Shown here piece by piece: positions 46,148 through 53,739 of a DNA stretch of 64,000 nt. Within the stretch, counting starts at the first letter, position 1, and the number at the start of each line of letters is the position of its first letter. A program made the translations under genes and the position numbers. This DNA comes from Terrabacter tumescens (GTDB lineage Bacteria > Actinomycetota > Actinomycetes > Actinomycetales > Dermatophilaceae), in contig NZ_BMNZ01000005.1 in the NCBI RefSeq assembly GCF_014646815.1, positions 350,415 to 414,414 on the forward strand, in the 5' to 3' direction. A model generated the notes under the pieces. That model had not been told where the DNA came from, made no database searches, and saw only the letters and a list, made by a program, of their open reading frames with translations.

Positions 46148-47704
46148 GTGCGCTACGACGACATCATCATCGGGGCCGGACACAACGGCCTGACCGCGGC
46201 CGCCTACCTCGCCCGTGCCGGGCGCCGGGTCCTCCTGCTCGAGCGCGCCGACCACGTGGGCGGGGCCGCCGTCTCGGCCCGCGCGTTCGAGGGCGTCGAC
46301 GCGCGGCTGTCGCGCTACTCCTACCTCGTGTCGCTCCTGCCCCGACAGGTCCTCACCGACCTCGACCTCGACCTGCGGCTCATCCGGCGCCGGTTCTCCT
46401 CCTACACGCCCGTGCCGACCGACCCGGACCGTGGCCTGCTCGTCGACCACGGTGACGAGGCCGCGACGCGAGCAGCCTTCCGCGCGTTGACCGGTGGCGA
46501 CGAGGCGTATGCCGGGTGGTCCGACTTCTACGCCCGCATGGCCGGGGTGGCCGAGCGGGTCTTCCCGACGGTCCTCGAGCCGCTGCGGTCGCGCGACGAC
46601 GTGCGGTCCCTCTCGGGCGACGCCGCCCTGTTCGACGCGCTGACGACCCGCCCGGTCGGCGAGCTCATCGAGTCGGTCACGAGCGACGACACGCTGCGCG
46701 GCATCATCGCGACCGACGCGCTCATCGGCACCTTCGCCTCGCTCGGCGAGAGCGACCTGCGCCAGAACGTCTGCTTCCTCTACCACCTCATCGGCGGCGG
46801 CACCGGCGACTGGGACGTGCCCGTCGGCGGCATGGGCGCCCTCACGGACTCCCTTGCGGCAGCAGCGGTCTCGGCCGGGGCGACCGTCCTCACCGGCGCC
46901 GAGGTCACCTCCGTCGACCCGTCGACGGGCGAGGTGGCGTGGTCCGGCGGGAGCGCCGGCAGCGGCCGCGCCGTGGGCGGCTCCCTCGTCGCCGGCTGCG
47001 CGCCGGCCGTGCTCAACCGGCTGCTCGCCGCCGCGGGCGCCGAACCCGTCGACACCGAGCCCGACGTCGAGGGTGCGCAGCTCAAGGTCAACATGCTCCT
47101 GACGCGCCTGCCCCGGCTCCGCGACGCGGCAGTCGACCCCGCGGCCGCCTTCGCCGGGACCTTCCACATCAACGAGGGCTACTCCCAGCTCGAGCAGACG
47201 TATGCCGCGGCGCGCGACGGGCGCATCCCCGACCTGCCGCCGTGCGAGATCTACTGCCACACCCTGTCGGACCGCTCGATCCTCGGACCCGACCTGGCGG
47301 CGAGCGACGCGCAGACCCTGACGCTCTTCGGCCTGCACCTGCCCGCGAGGCTCTTCCGTGCCGACAACGAGGCGGCGACCCAGCAGGCACTCGAGGCGAC
47401 CCTGCGCTCGCTCGACTCGGTGCTCGGCGAGCCGATCGAGTCGGTGCTGGCCCGCGACGGCGACGGCAACCCGTGCATCGAGGTCAAGAGCCCCGTCGAC
47501 CTCGAGCAGGCCGTCGGCCTGCCGGGGGGCAACATCTTCCACCGCTCGCTGCAGTGGCCGTGGGCCGAGCGCGACTCCGAGGTGGGCACCTGGGGCGTCG
47601 AGACGGCATACGACAACGTGCTGCTCGGCGGAGCCGGGGCGAGGCGCGGTGGCGGCGTCAGCGCGATCCCCGGCCACAACGCCGCCCGCGCGATCCTGGG
47701 CTGA
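46148..47704 (+). CDS. Phytoene-desaturase/PYROXD2-like FAD oxidoreductase
   Basis: The 518-residue flavoprotein has the dinucleotide-binding start YDDIIIGAGHNGLTAAAYLARAGRRVLLLERADHVGGAAVS, an LSRYSYLVSLLP segment, GTGDWDVPVGGMGALTDSLAAAAVSAGA, and the C-terminal FAD motif GGNIFHR...AYDNVLLGGAGARRGGGVSAIPGHNAARAIL. This is the pattern of the CrtI-related COG1233 family, which includes vertebrate PYROXD2. There are no carotenoid genes nearby, so a carotenoid role is unlikely; the substrate is unknown. GTG 46148 is fixed by the leaderless promoter. It is convergent with tag. Confidence 0.9.
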   Translation: MRYDDIIIGAGHNGLTAAAYLARAGRRVLLLERADHVGGAAVSARAFEGVDARLSRYSYLVSLLPRQVLTDLDLDLRLIRRRFSSYTPVPTDPDRGLLVDHGDEAATRAAFRALTGGDEAYAGWSDFYARMAGVAERVFPTVLEPLRSRDDVRSLSGDAALFDALTTRPVGELIESVTSDDTLRGIIATDALIGTFASLGESDLRQNVCFLYHLIGGGTGDWDVPVGGMGALTDSLAAAAVSAGATVLTGAEVTSVDPSTGEVAWSGGSAGSGRAVGGSLVAGCAPAVLNRLLAAAGAEPVDTEPDVEGAQLKVNMLLTRLPRLRDAAVDPAAAFAGTFHINEGYSQLEQTYAAARDGRIPDLPPCEIYCHTLSDRSILGPDLAASDAQTLTLFGLHLPARLFRADNEAATQQALEATLRSLDSVLGEPIESVLARDGDGNPCIEVKSPVDLEQAVGLPGGNIFHRSLQWPWAERDSEVGTWGVETAYDNVLLGGAGARRGGGVSAIPGHNAARAILG

Positions 47705-47710
47705 CCGGGC

Positions 47711-48298
47711 CTAGGCAGGCCAGACGCCCGAGCTGCCTCGCCGGTGGCTGGCGAGCAGGTGCGTGTCGACGATGCCGACGGCCTCCATCAACGCATACAT
47801 GGTCGTCGGCCCGACGAAGGCGAAGCCCTTCTTGCGCAAGGCCTTCGACAGCGCCTTGCTCTCGTCGGACACCGTCGGCACCTGGGAGTGGTCGTGCGGG
47901 CGCGGCGTGTCGGCGGGCTGGAAGGACCACACGAGGTCGACGAGGCCGCCGTCCTCACGGAGCGCGATCGTGGCGCGCGCGTTGGTGATCGTGGCCTGGA
48001 TCTTGCCGCGGTGCCGGATGATGCCGGCGTCACCGAGCAGCCGCTCGACGTCGTCGTCGGTGAAGGTCGCGACGACGTCGGGGTCGAAGCCCGCGAAGGC
48101 CGCCCGGAAGTTGGGCCGCTTGCGCAGGATCGTCGCCCACGACAGGCCGGCCTGGAAGCCCTCGAGGCAGATCCGCTCGTAGAGTCCGCGCTCGTCGCGG
48201 ATCGGCATGCCCCACTCGGTGTCGTAGTAGTCCATGAGGAGCGGGTCCACGGACGCCCAGGCGGGGCGGGCGAGCCCATCAGTGCCGACGACCGTCAT
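47711..48298 (-). CDS. tag: DNA-3-methyladenine glycosylase I (zinc-site variant)
   Basis: The 195-residue glycosylase excises 3-methyladenine from DNA. It shows PLLMDYYDTEWGMPIRDERGLYERICLEGFQAGLSWATILRKRPNFRAAFAGFD, GIIRHRGKIQATITNA and KKGFAFVGPTTMYALMEAVGIVDTH, matching Tag from helix A to the HhH-like core. The Escherichia enzyme binds zinc through an N-terminal Cys and His and a C-terminal His and Cys. Here the N-terminal Cys is absent (LARPAW), the His is Tyr (DYYDTEWG) and the final Cys is absent (DTHLLASHRRG), so the zinc snap seems lost. ATG 48298 follows a leaderless TAGGGT box. Confidence 0.95.
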   Translation of the reverse strand: MTVVGTDGLARPAWASVDPLLMDYYDTEWGMPIRDERGLYERICLEGFQAGLSWATILRKRPNFRAAFAGFDPDVVATFTDDDVERLLGDAGIIRHRGKIQATITNARATIALREDGGLVDLVWSFQPADTPRPHDHSQVPTVSDESKALSKALRKKGFAFVGPTTMYALMEAVGIVDTHLLASHRRGSSGVWPA

Positions 48299-48304
48299 GC
48301 CGTG

Positions 48305-48310
48305 ACCCTA
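48305..48310 (-). promoter_or_regulatory. Leaderless -10 box TAGGGT for tag
   Basis: On the minus strand TAGGGT ends 6 nt before ATG 48298 with no Shine-Dalgarno between them. Confidence 0.65.
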
Positions 48311-48348
48311 GGACACCCGGACGACACCGCACGCGACAGGATGGGGAC

Positions 48349-48843
48349 GTGACGTCCGACCCCTACGCCGGCCTCGACCTCGACGCGCTCGACCTGCGCG
48401 AGCAGCCCGAGCTCTACCGCGTCGGCCGTGGCGAGCAAGGCGTGCTGCGGGTGCAGCCCTACAAGGACGAGCTGCTGCCGCTCTGGCGGTTCCGCACGCC
48501 CGACGTCGCGCGGGAGAGCGCGGCGGCCCTGCGGGCCAGGTTCGACGACTACGTCGCCGCCGGCGACCTCGTCGGCGCCGACATGGCGCGCAAGTTCCTC
48601 CAGATGGGCTACACGCGCTCGCGCCGCTACGCCAACCACGCCGGCGGCCGGAAGTACGACGGTCCGGTCCCCGAGGACCAGCGCGGACGCAGCGGCTCGC
48701 ACGGGCGGCGCGAGCTGCCCCGCAGCGCGGAGGACCCCGACAAGGCCGAGTCCGCGCGGATCTTCAAGGAGGCGTGGGACGCGATCGAGCAGGTCGAGGC
48801 CTACACCGACTGGCGGTCCGAGCACCGGTCGCTCCACGGCTGA
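48349..48843 (+). CDS. DUF4385 family protein
   Basis: The 164-residue cytosolic protein contains LREQPELYRVGRGEQGVLRVQPYKDELLPLWRFRTPDVARESA and GADMARKFLQMGYTRSRRYANHAGGRKYDGP, a highly conserved block of DUF4385. The family is found in diverse bacteria and some fungi, with no known function to me. GTG 48349 is preceded by CAGGAT 6 nt upstream, a possible leaderless -10 box. It is divergent from tag and convergent with the PucR gene. Confidence 0.9.
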   Translation: MTSDPYAGLDLDALDLREQPELYRVGRGEQGVLRVQPYKDELLPLWRFRTPDVARESAAALRARFDDYVAAGDLVGADMARKFLQMGYTRSRRYANHAGGRKYDGPVPEDQRGRSGSHGRRELPRSAEDPDKAESARIFKEAWDAIEQVEAYTDWRSEHRSLHG

Positions 48844-48847
48844 GCCG

Positions 48848-50089
48848 CTACCCCCGCGAGGACGCGCCCGAGGGGCCTGACAGGGCGATGACGAGCTCGC
48901 GGACCACGGCCGGGTCGGTGAGCCGGTCGCCGTAGAGCTCGCGCACCTGGCCCATCCGGTAACGCACCGTCTGGGCGTGGACGTGCAGCTCGGCGGCGAC
49001 CGCGTCGCGTCGACCTTGGTGCAGCAGCCACGACAGGAGCGTCTCGGCGAGCCGGTCCTGCGTGGCCGGCGGCAGGTCGGCGAGCGGCGCGAGCACCCGG
49101 TCACGGAGGTCGGCGAGCGCCTCGGGATCGGCCGTGAGCACGAGGTCGGCCAGGTGTCGCTCGGTGTCGACGGCGGCTCCGCTGCGCGGCGGCCGGGCCA
49201 GGGTCGCGGTGCGCGCGGCGCGGTCGTAGGACGAGCGGGCCAGGGCCCATGGCCGGGCCGGCCCCACGACGGCGTGCCGGCCGGTGAGCACGCGCAGCAG
49301 GTGCACCCGGCCGGGGCCGTCGGCGTCGGGGACGAGCAGGAGCGTCAGCGGGTGGTCGGGATCGGCGTCCGCGATGCCCTCGAGGTCCTCGCCGACCTGG
49401 AGCGTGTCGGCGCCCAGCGACGCCAGGGCGCGACGCGCCTCGGCCGCAGGCAGCAGCACGGCCGTGAGCGAGGCCGGCGGTGACCACTCGGCCCGGGCCG
49501 CGGCCGCCGTGAGCACGTCGGTGCCCGCGCCGGCGAGCAGGTGCTGGCCCAGCCGTTCGCGGTAGCGGTCGCGCACCCGTCCGCTCGTGGTCAGCTCGTC
49601 GGTGTGCCCGGCCACGCTGGCCGCCGACAGCTCGTCGATGTAGGCGAAGAGGAGCTCGGCGAACTTCGCCATCGTCGTCGCGGGCAGGCCGGCATCGGCC
49701 GCGGCCAGGGCGAGCTGGCGCCAGGACACCCGGGCACCGACGCGGTACGCCGCGAGCAGGCTGTCCATGGACCGGCCTCCTCGCGCCTCGCCGCGCCCCA
49801 GGGCGTAGGCGCCCTCGCGGGTCGGGCCGAGCGGGGTGCTCGGGTCGACGTCTCGGCCACCGCCCGCGAGCTTGAGGAAGCCGGCGATGGCCATCTGGAC
49901 GGCGCGCTGGATCGTGGCGCCGGCCGTGCCGCCCAGGGCGCCGCGGTAGTCCGGGACCTCGTCGACGACCGCGGCCACCGTCGTGGTCGCGATGGCCGGC
50001 AGGCGCTCGCGCAGGGCCCGCAGCACCGCGTCGTCGAGCTGGAGGTCGGCCGCGCCGAGGGCCGTGGCGCTCGCGGTGTCCTTGGCCAT
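48848..50089 (-). CDS. PucR/CdaR-family transcriptional regulator
   Basis: The 413-residue protein has an N-terminal helical sensor-like region (LRERLPAIATTTVAAVVDEVPDY...RAVQMAIAGFLKLAGG; GRSMDSLLAAYRVGARVSWRQLA), a central GGDEF-like variable domain, and the C-terminal PucR helix-turn-helix (LAETLLSWLLHQGRRDAVAAELHVHAQTVRYRMGQVRELYGDRLTDP, about 350-400). ATG 50089 follows GGAGGGAA. It is divergent from the ferredoxin reductase/desaturase operon with 86 bp between starts, so it probably controls that operon. A fatty-acid or acyl-CoA signal is a guess from the targets. Confidence 0.9.
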   Translation of the reverse strand: MAKDTASATALGAADLQLDDAVLRALRERLPAIATTTVAAVVDEVPDYRGALGGTAGATIQRAVQMAIAGFLKLAGGGRDVDPSTPLGPTREGAYALGRGEARGGRSMDSLLAAYRVGARVSWRQLALAAADAGLPATTMAKFAELLFAYIDELSAASVAGHTDELTTSGRVRDRYRERLGQHLLAGAGTDVLTAAAARAEWSPPASLTAVLLPAAEARRALASLGADTLQVGEDLEGIADADPDHPLTLLLVPDADGPGRVHLLRVLTGRHAVVGPARPWALARSSYDRAARTATLARPPRSGAAVDTERHLADLVLTADPEALADLRDRVLAPLADLPPATQDRLAETLLSWLLHQGRRDAVAAELHVHAQTVRYRMGQVRELYGDRLTDPAVVRELVIALSGPSGASSRG

Positions 50090-50175
50090 CGACTGTTCCC
50101 TCCGAACAAGAGTTCCCCCGGACTTCACGCCGTACGGTCAGGATCTTACCCTCGGTCCTCAGTCATGCTGGAGAC

Positions 50176-51324
50176 ATGAGCCTGACCGGACTCTCGAAGA
50201 TCTCGAGCCCCTCGCCCCGAGCACCCCGCCCCACCCTGCGCGGCCGCCTGCTCCAGCTCGCCGAGCGCGCGACCTCGCCCCTGCTGCCCGCGGACTACCT
50301 CGACCTCTTCGACCCGCTGCGGCCCGGCGCCGACCTGCGCGGACGCATCGTCGAGGTGCACCCCGAGACCGCCGACGCCGCCACCATCGTCATCCGCCCC
50401 GGCGCCGACTGGGCCGGGCACGTGCCGGGGCAGTACGTCCGCATCGGCGTCGACGTCGACGGCGTGCGCCAGTGGCGGGCCTACTCCCTGACCCACGGCC
50501 CGCGCGCCGACGGCAACATCTCGATCACCGTCAAGGCCGTGCCCGACGGCCTCGTCAGCACCCACCTCGTGCGCGAGTCGCGACCGGGCACCCTCGTGCA
50601 CCTCGAGCAGGCCCAGGGCGAGTTCGTCCTGCCGACCGACGGCGGCAAGTTCCTCTTCGTCACCGCGGGGTCCGGCGTCACGCCCGTCATCGGGATGCTG
50701 CGCAACCTCTTCCCCGTCGCGGACTCCGGCGTCGTGCGCCTGCCCCGCGCGGCGGCATACGACATCGTGGTCGTGCACGTCGCGCCCAGCGAGCCCCACT
50801 CGATCTTCATCGACAACCTCCGCGCGCTCGACGCCGCGGGACTCATCCGGCTCGTCGCGCGCTACGACGACGAGCACGGGGTGCTCGACGTGGCCGACCT
50901 CGAGACGCTCGTGCCCGACCTGCACGACCGGCAGACCCTCGCCTGCGGTCCCGGCGGCCTGCTCGACGCCCTCCAGACCCACCACGACGCCCGCGGGCTC
51001 TCCCTGCTCACCGAGCAGTTCCGCGCCTCGACGCTCGTCGTCGGCGAGGGCGGCACCGTGGGCTTCACCGGTTCGGGCACGACCGTCGAGGCCGACGGGG
51101 CGACCCCCATCCTCGACGCCGCCGAGGCAGCCGGCGTGCTCATGCCGTCCGGGTGCCGCATGGGCATCTGCTTCGGCTGCGTCCTGCCCCTGCGCGAGGG
51201 CGCCGTCCGCGACCTGCGCACCGGCGAGGTGACGACCGCGACCCCCGGTGAGACCGAGGGCCGGGGCGTCCCCGTCCAGACCTGCATCTCCGCCGCCGCC
51301 GGCGCGTGCGTCATCGACCACTGA
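50176..51324 (+). CDS. Ferredoxin-type NAD(P)H oxidoreductase, desaturase partner
   Basis: The 382-residue protein has an FAD-binding domain (GHVPGQYVRIGVDVDGVRQWRAYSLTHGP), an NAD(P) domain (FVTAGSGVTPVIGMLRNL, LACGPGGLLDALQ) and a C-terminal plant-type 2Fe-2S domain (SGCRMGICFGCVLPL...VQTCISAA supplying four Cys). The layout equals mycobacterial Rv3230c, which passes electrons to the stearoyl desaturase DesA3 encoded next to it. Here a DesA3-like gene follows 65 bp downstream. ATG 50176 lies 86 bp from the divergent PucR gene. It should sit on the cytosolic face of the membrane with the desaturase. Confidence 0.93.
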   Translation: MSLTGLSKISSPSPRAPRPTLRGRLLQLAERATSPLLPADYLDLFDPLRPGADLRGRIVEVHPETADAATIVIRPGADWAGHVPGQYVRIGVDVDGVRQWRAYSLTHGPRADGNISITVKAVPDGLVSTHLVRESRPGTLVHLEQAQGEFVLPTDGGKFLFVTAGSGVTPVIGMLRNLFPVADSGVVRLPRAAAYDIVVVHVAPSEPHSIFIDNLRALDAAGLIRLVARYDDEHGVLDVADLETLVPDLHDRQTLACGPGGLLDALQTHHDARGLSLLTEQFRASTLVVGEGGTVGFTGSGTTVEADGATPILDAAEAAGVLMPSGCRMGICFGCVLPLREGAVRDLRTGEVTTATPGETEGRGVPVQTCISAAAGACVIDH

Positions 51325-51389
51325 CCGCCCGGCCGCACCACCCCCACCCGACCCACAGACCCACCCGACCCCGGACCAGAGGAGTCACC

Positions 51390-52553
51390 ATGACCGTCCT
51401 GCAGAAGAAGGCCCACAACCCCATCGGGCACCTCAGCCCCGAGGACATCGAGCAGATCGGCGTCGAGCTCGACGCGATCCGCCAGTCCGTCATCGACACC
51501 CGCGGAGCCGACGACGCGGCCTACATCCGCAAGGTCATCGCGACCCAGCGCAAGCTCGAGCTCGGTTCTCGCGCAGTGCTGCTCGTCTCGATGTTCCCGC
51601 CCGCCTGGGTCGTCGGGACAGCCGGACTCGCCGTCGCCAAGATCATCGAGAACATGGAGATCGGCCACAACGTCATGCACGGCCAGTGGGACTGGATGCG
51701 TGACCCGAAGATCCACTCGACGACGTGGGAGTGGGACAACGCGAGCCCGTCGGAGCAGTGGAAGCACTCGCACAACGAGCTGCACCACACCTACACGAAC
51801 GTCATCGGCAAGGACAACGACCTCGGCTACGGCATCATGCGCGTCGACGAGGACCAGCGCTGGGTGCCGCTCTACGCCGCGCAGCCGCTGTGGAACTTCG
51901 TCAACGCCTGCTTCTTCGAGTACGGCATCGCCGCCTACGACCTCGAGCTCGGCAAGAACCTCGCCACCAAGGAGCGCCGCCAGGACCCCGACTTCCGGGC
52001 GCGGGCCAAGGTGACGCTGAAGAAGATCCGCAACCAGATGACGAAGGACTACGTCATCCACCCGCTGCTGTCGGGCCCGTCCTTCCTCAGCACGCTCGGC
52101 GCCAACGCCACGGCCAACCTCATCCGCAACCTGTGGACCCACTCGGTCATCATGTGCGGCCACTTCCCCGAGGGCGTCGAGACCTTCGAGCGCCGCTCGA
52201 TCGTCGGCGAGACCCGCGGCGAGTGGTACCTCCGCCAGATGCTCGGCTCGGCCAACATCAGCGGCAGCAAGGCCATGCACTTCATGACCGGCAACCTCAG
52301 CTTCCAGATCGAGCACCACCTCTTCCCCGACCTGCCGAGCAACCGCTACCAGCAGATCGCACCGCAGGTGCAGGACCTCTTCCGCCGCTACGGCCTGACC
52401 TACACGACGGGCTCGCTGCCCCGTCAGGTCGCCTCGGCGTGGAAGAAGGTCTTCCGCCTCTCGCTGCCCAACGGCGCCCTGCGTCGGGGTCGCGGTGCCA
52501 CCGTGACCGACCTGCCGGCCTCCGCGCCGGCTCGCGAGCACGCCGCGGCCTGA
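51390..52553 (+). CDS. DesA3-like acyl-CoA fatty acid desaturase
   Basis: The 387-residue membrane enzyme has three histidine boxes, GHNVMHGQWDWM, HSHNELHHTYTN and QIEHHLFPDLPSNRY, which bind the di-iron centre. Two hydrophobic regions (about 60-85 and 165-180, plus 240-270) embed it. It resembles mycobacterial DesA3, a delta-9 stearoyl-CoA desaturase, and should introduce a double bond into membrane acyl chains. ATG 51390 follows AGAGGAG. It is co-transcribed with its reductase and probably regulated by the divergent PucR protein. Confidence 0.93.
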   Translation: MTVLQKKAHNPIGHLSPEDIEQIGVELDAIRQSVIDTRGADDAAYIRKVIATQRKLELGSRAVLLVSMFPPAWVVGTAGLAVAKIIENMEIGHNVMHGQWDWMRDPKIHSTTWEWDNASPSEQWKHSHNELHHTYTNVIGKDNDLGYGIMRVDEDQRWVPLYAAQPLWNFVNACFFEYGIAAYDLELGKNLATKERRQDPDFRARAKVTLKKIRNQMTKDYVIHPLLSGPSFLSTLGANATANLIRNLWTHSVIMCGHFPEGVETFERRSIVGETRGEWYLRQMLGSANISGSKAMHFMTGNLSFQIEHHLFPDLPSNRYQQIAPQVQDLFRRYGLTYTTGSLPRQVASAWKKVFRLSLPNGALRRGRGATVTDLPASAPAREHAAA

Positions 52554-52640
52554 GGCTCGTCGCCCCTCCCGGAAAGTTCGTGGCTCGACGCGGCAGAAAC
52601 CGTGTCATGAAACGAGAGCCCGTTCGTCTAACAGGTGAAG

Positions 52641-52757
52641 GGACGCCCTTGGCGTCCTGGCAACAGCCCGGGTGTTCGTGGAGGGGCGCCCAGGGCTGGC
52701 CCGTCGGGGACGGGCAGCACCGAACATAGCCCCCGCTCGCCCACCTGAGCGGGGGCT
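52641..52757. ncRNA. Candidate structured RNA between desaturase and PAP2 genes
   Basis: Within a 309-bp gap without a gene, four hairpins follow one another: GGACGCC-ctt-GGCGTCC (52641-52657), AGCCCGGG...CCCAGGGCT (52665-52697), GCCCGTC-ggg-GACGGGC (52699-52715), and the terminator AGCCCCCGCTC...GAGCGGGGGCT (52728-52757). TGTTCG (52674-52679) can also pair with CGAACA (52721-52726), closing hairpin 3 in a multiloop. This could be a small RNA or a structured 3' or 5' region. I do not recognise an Rfam family. The strand is not settled because all stems are symmetric. Confidence 0.4.
52728..52757. terminator. Perfect 11-bp terminator stem
   Basis: AGCCCCCGCTC and GAGCGGGGGCT pair perfectly around an 8-nt loop. 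There is no U-tract beyond a few pyrimidines. It should end the desaturase transcript or the candidate RNA. Confidence 0.8.
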
Positions 52758-52862
52758 CTGTGCTGCCCCCTCGGCCACCCTCGGCCACCCGATCGCGTAT
52801 GCCGGGTGGCGGCGCCGAGCGTGTGCGCCGGGTCGCGGCGTCGCTGCGGGTAAGGATGGGTC

Positions 52863-53729
52863 ATGCCAGACTCCCCGCGCTCGCGCACGCCGGACGACAC
52901 GATCGGCGCCCGGGACCTCACCGCGTGGCGCACCCGCTCCGGACGGTGGCTCGTCGGGCTCTTCGCCGGCCTGGCCCGCGCCTCGCGGCCGGCGGCGCGC
53001 CGGGTCGTCTCGTGGTCGTCGGCGCACCTGGCCTTCGTCGTCTTCGCCGTGGTCGCCCTCGTCGTCATGGCCGCCCTCGTCGAGGGCGTCGAGACCGTCT
53101 ACGAGGGGGTCGTCGGACGCGACGGGCTGACCGTCGTCGACCAGCCCGTCCTCGACGCCGCGATCACGCTGCGCTCCCCCGGCCTCGACTCGGCCGTCAC
53201 GGCGTTCACCGACGTCGGGGGCCCGGTCGGCATGCCGATCCTCGCGCTCGTGGCCGTCGCGGTGCTGACGTGGCGCCGGAGGCGCTGGACACCCATCGTC
53301 CTGACCCTCATCGCCGCCGCGGGGTCGCTCGCGATGACGATCGTCGGCAAGGGCTTCGTCGACCGGGCCAGGCCGCCGGCCGACCTGGCCGTGCCACCGC
53401 TCGAGGTGTCGGCCTCGTTCCCCAGCGGCCACACGCTCAACGCGACGGTGCTCACCACCGTCATCGTCTACCTGATCCTCATCGAGACGACCGCCGCCAG
53501 GCAGCGCACCCTGACGATCACGCTCGGCACGCTCTTCGTCCTGGCGATGGGTCTCTCCCGCGTCTTCCTCGGGCACCACTGGCTCACCGACGTCCTCGCG
53601 GGCTGGCTCATCGGTCTGGCCTGGGCGCTGGCCGTCATCACCGCGCACCGCCTGTGGCTCACCCTCCGCGAACGACCGGCGGTCGCAGGCTCGCCCGACG
53701 GCATACCCCAGGAGGGCGCAGCCTCCTAG
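52863..53729 (+). CDS. PAP2-family membrane phosphatase
   Basis: The 288-residue protein has about six transmembrane helices and the three phosphatidic-acid phosphatase motifs: KGFVDRARP, PSGHTLNATV and SRVFLGHHWLTDVLAG. It should dephosphorylate a lipid phosphate or undecaprenyl pyrophosphate with the active site at the membrane surface. ATG 52863 is preceded closely by TAAGGAT, so the transcript may be leaderless or use AAGGA as a ribosome site. Its TAG stop is part of the -10 box for the next gene. Confidence 0.92.
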   Translation: MPDSPRSRTPDDTIGARDLTAWRTRSGRWLVGLFAGLARASRPAARRVVSWSSAHLAFVVFAVVALVVMAALVEGVETVYEGVVGRDGLTVVDQPVLDAAITLRSPGLDSAVTAFTDVGGPVGMPILALVAVAVLTWRRRRWTPIVLTLIAAAGSLAMTIVGKGFVDRARPPADLAVPPLEVSASFPSGHTLNATVLTTVIVYLILIETTAARQRTLTITLGTLFVLAMGLSRVFLGHHWLTDVLAGWLIGLAWALAVITAHRLWLTLRERPAVAGSPDGIPQEGAAS

Positions 53730-53732
53730 GAT
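53727..53732 (+). promoter_or_regulatory. Leaderless -10 box TAGGAT overlapping the PAP2 stop
   Basis: TAGGAT starts with the PAP2 TAG stop codon and ends 7 nt before GTG 53740. Confidence 0.55.
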
Positions 53733-53739
53733 CGATCGG

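Noticed and set aside
46148..47704. Carotenoid biosynthesis locus
   Set aside because: The CrtI-like oxidoreductase stands alone with no phytoene synthase or cyclase nearby; it fits the broader COG1233 family.
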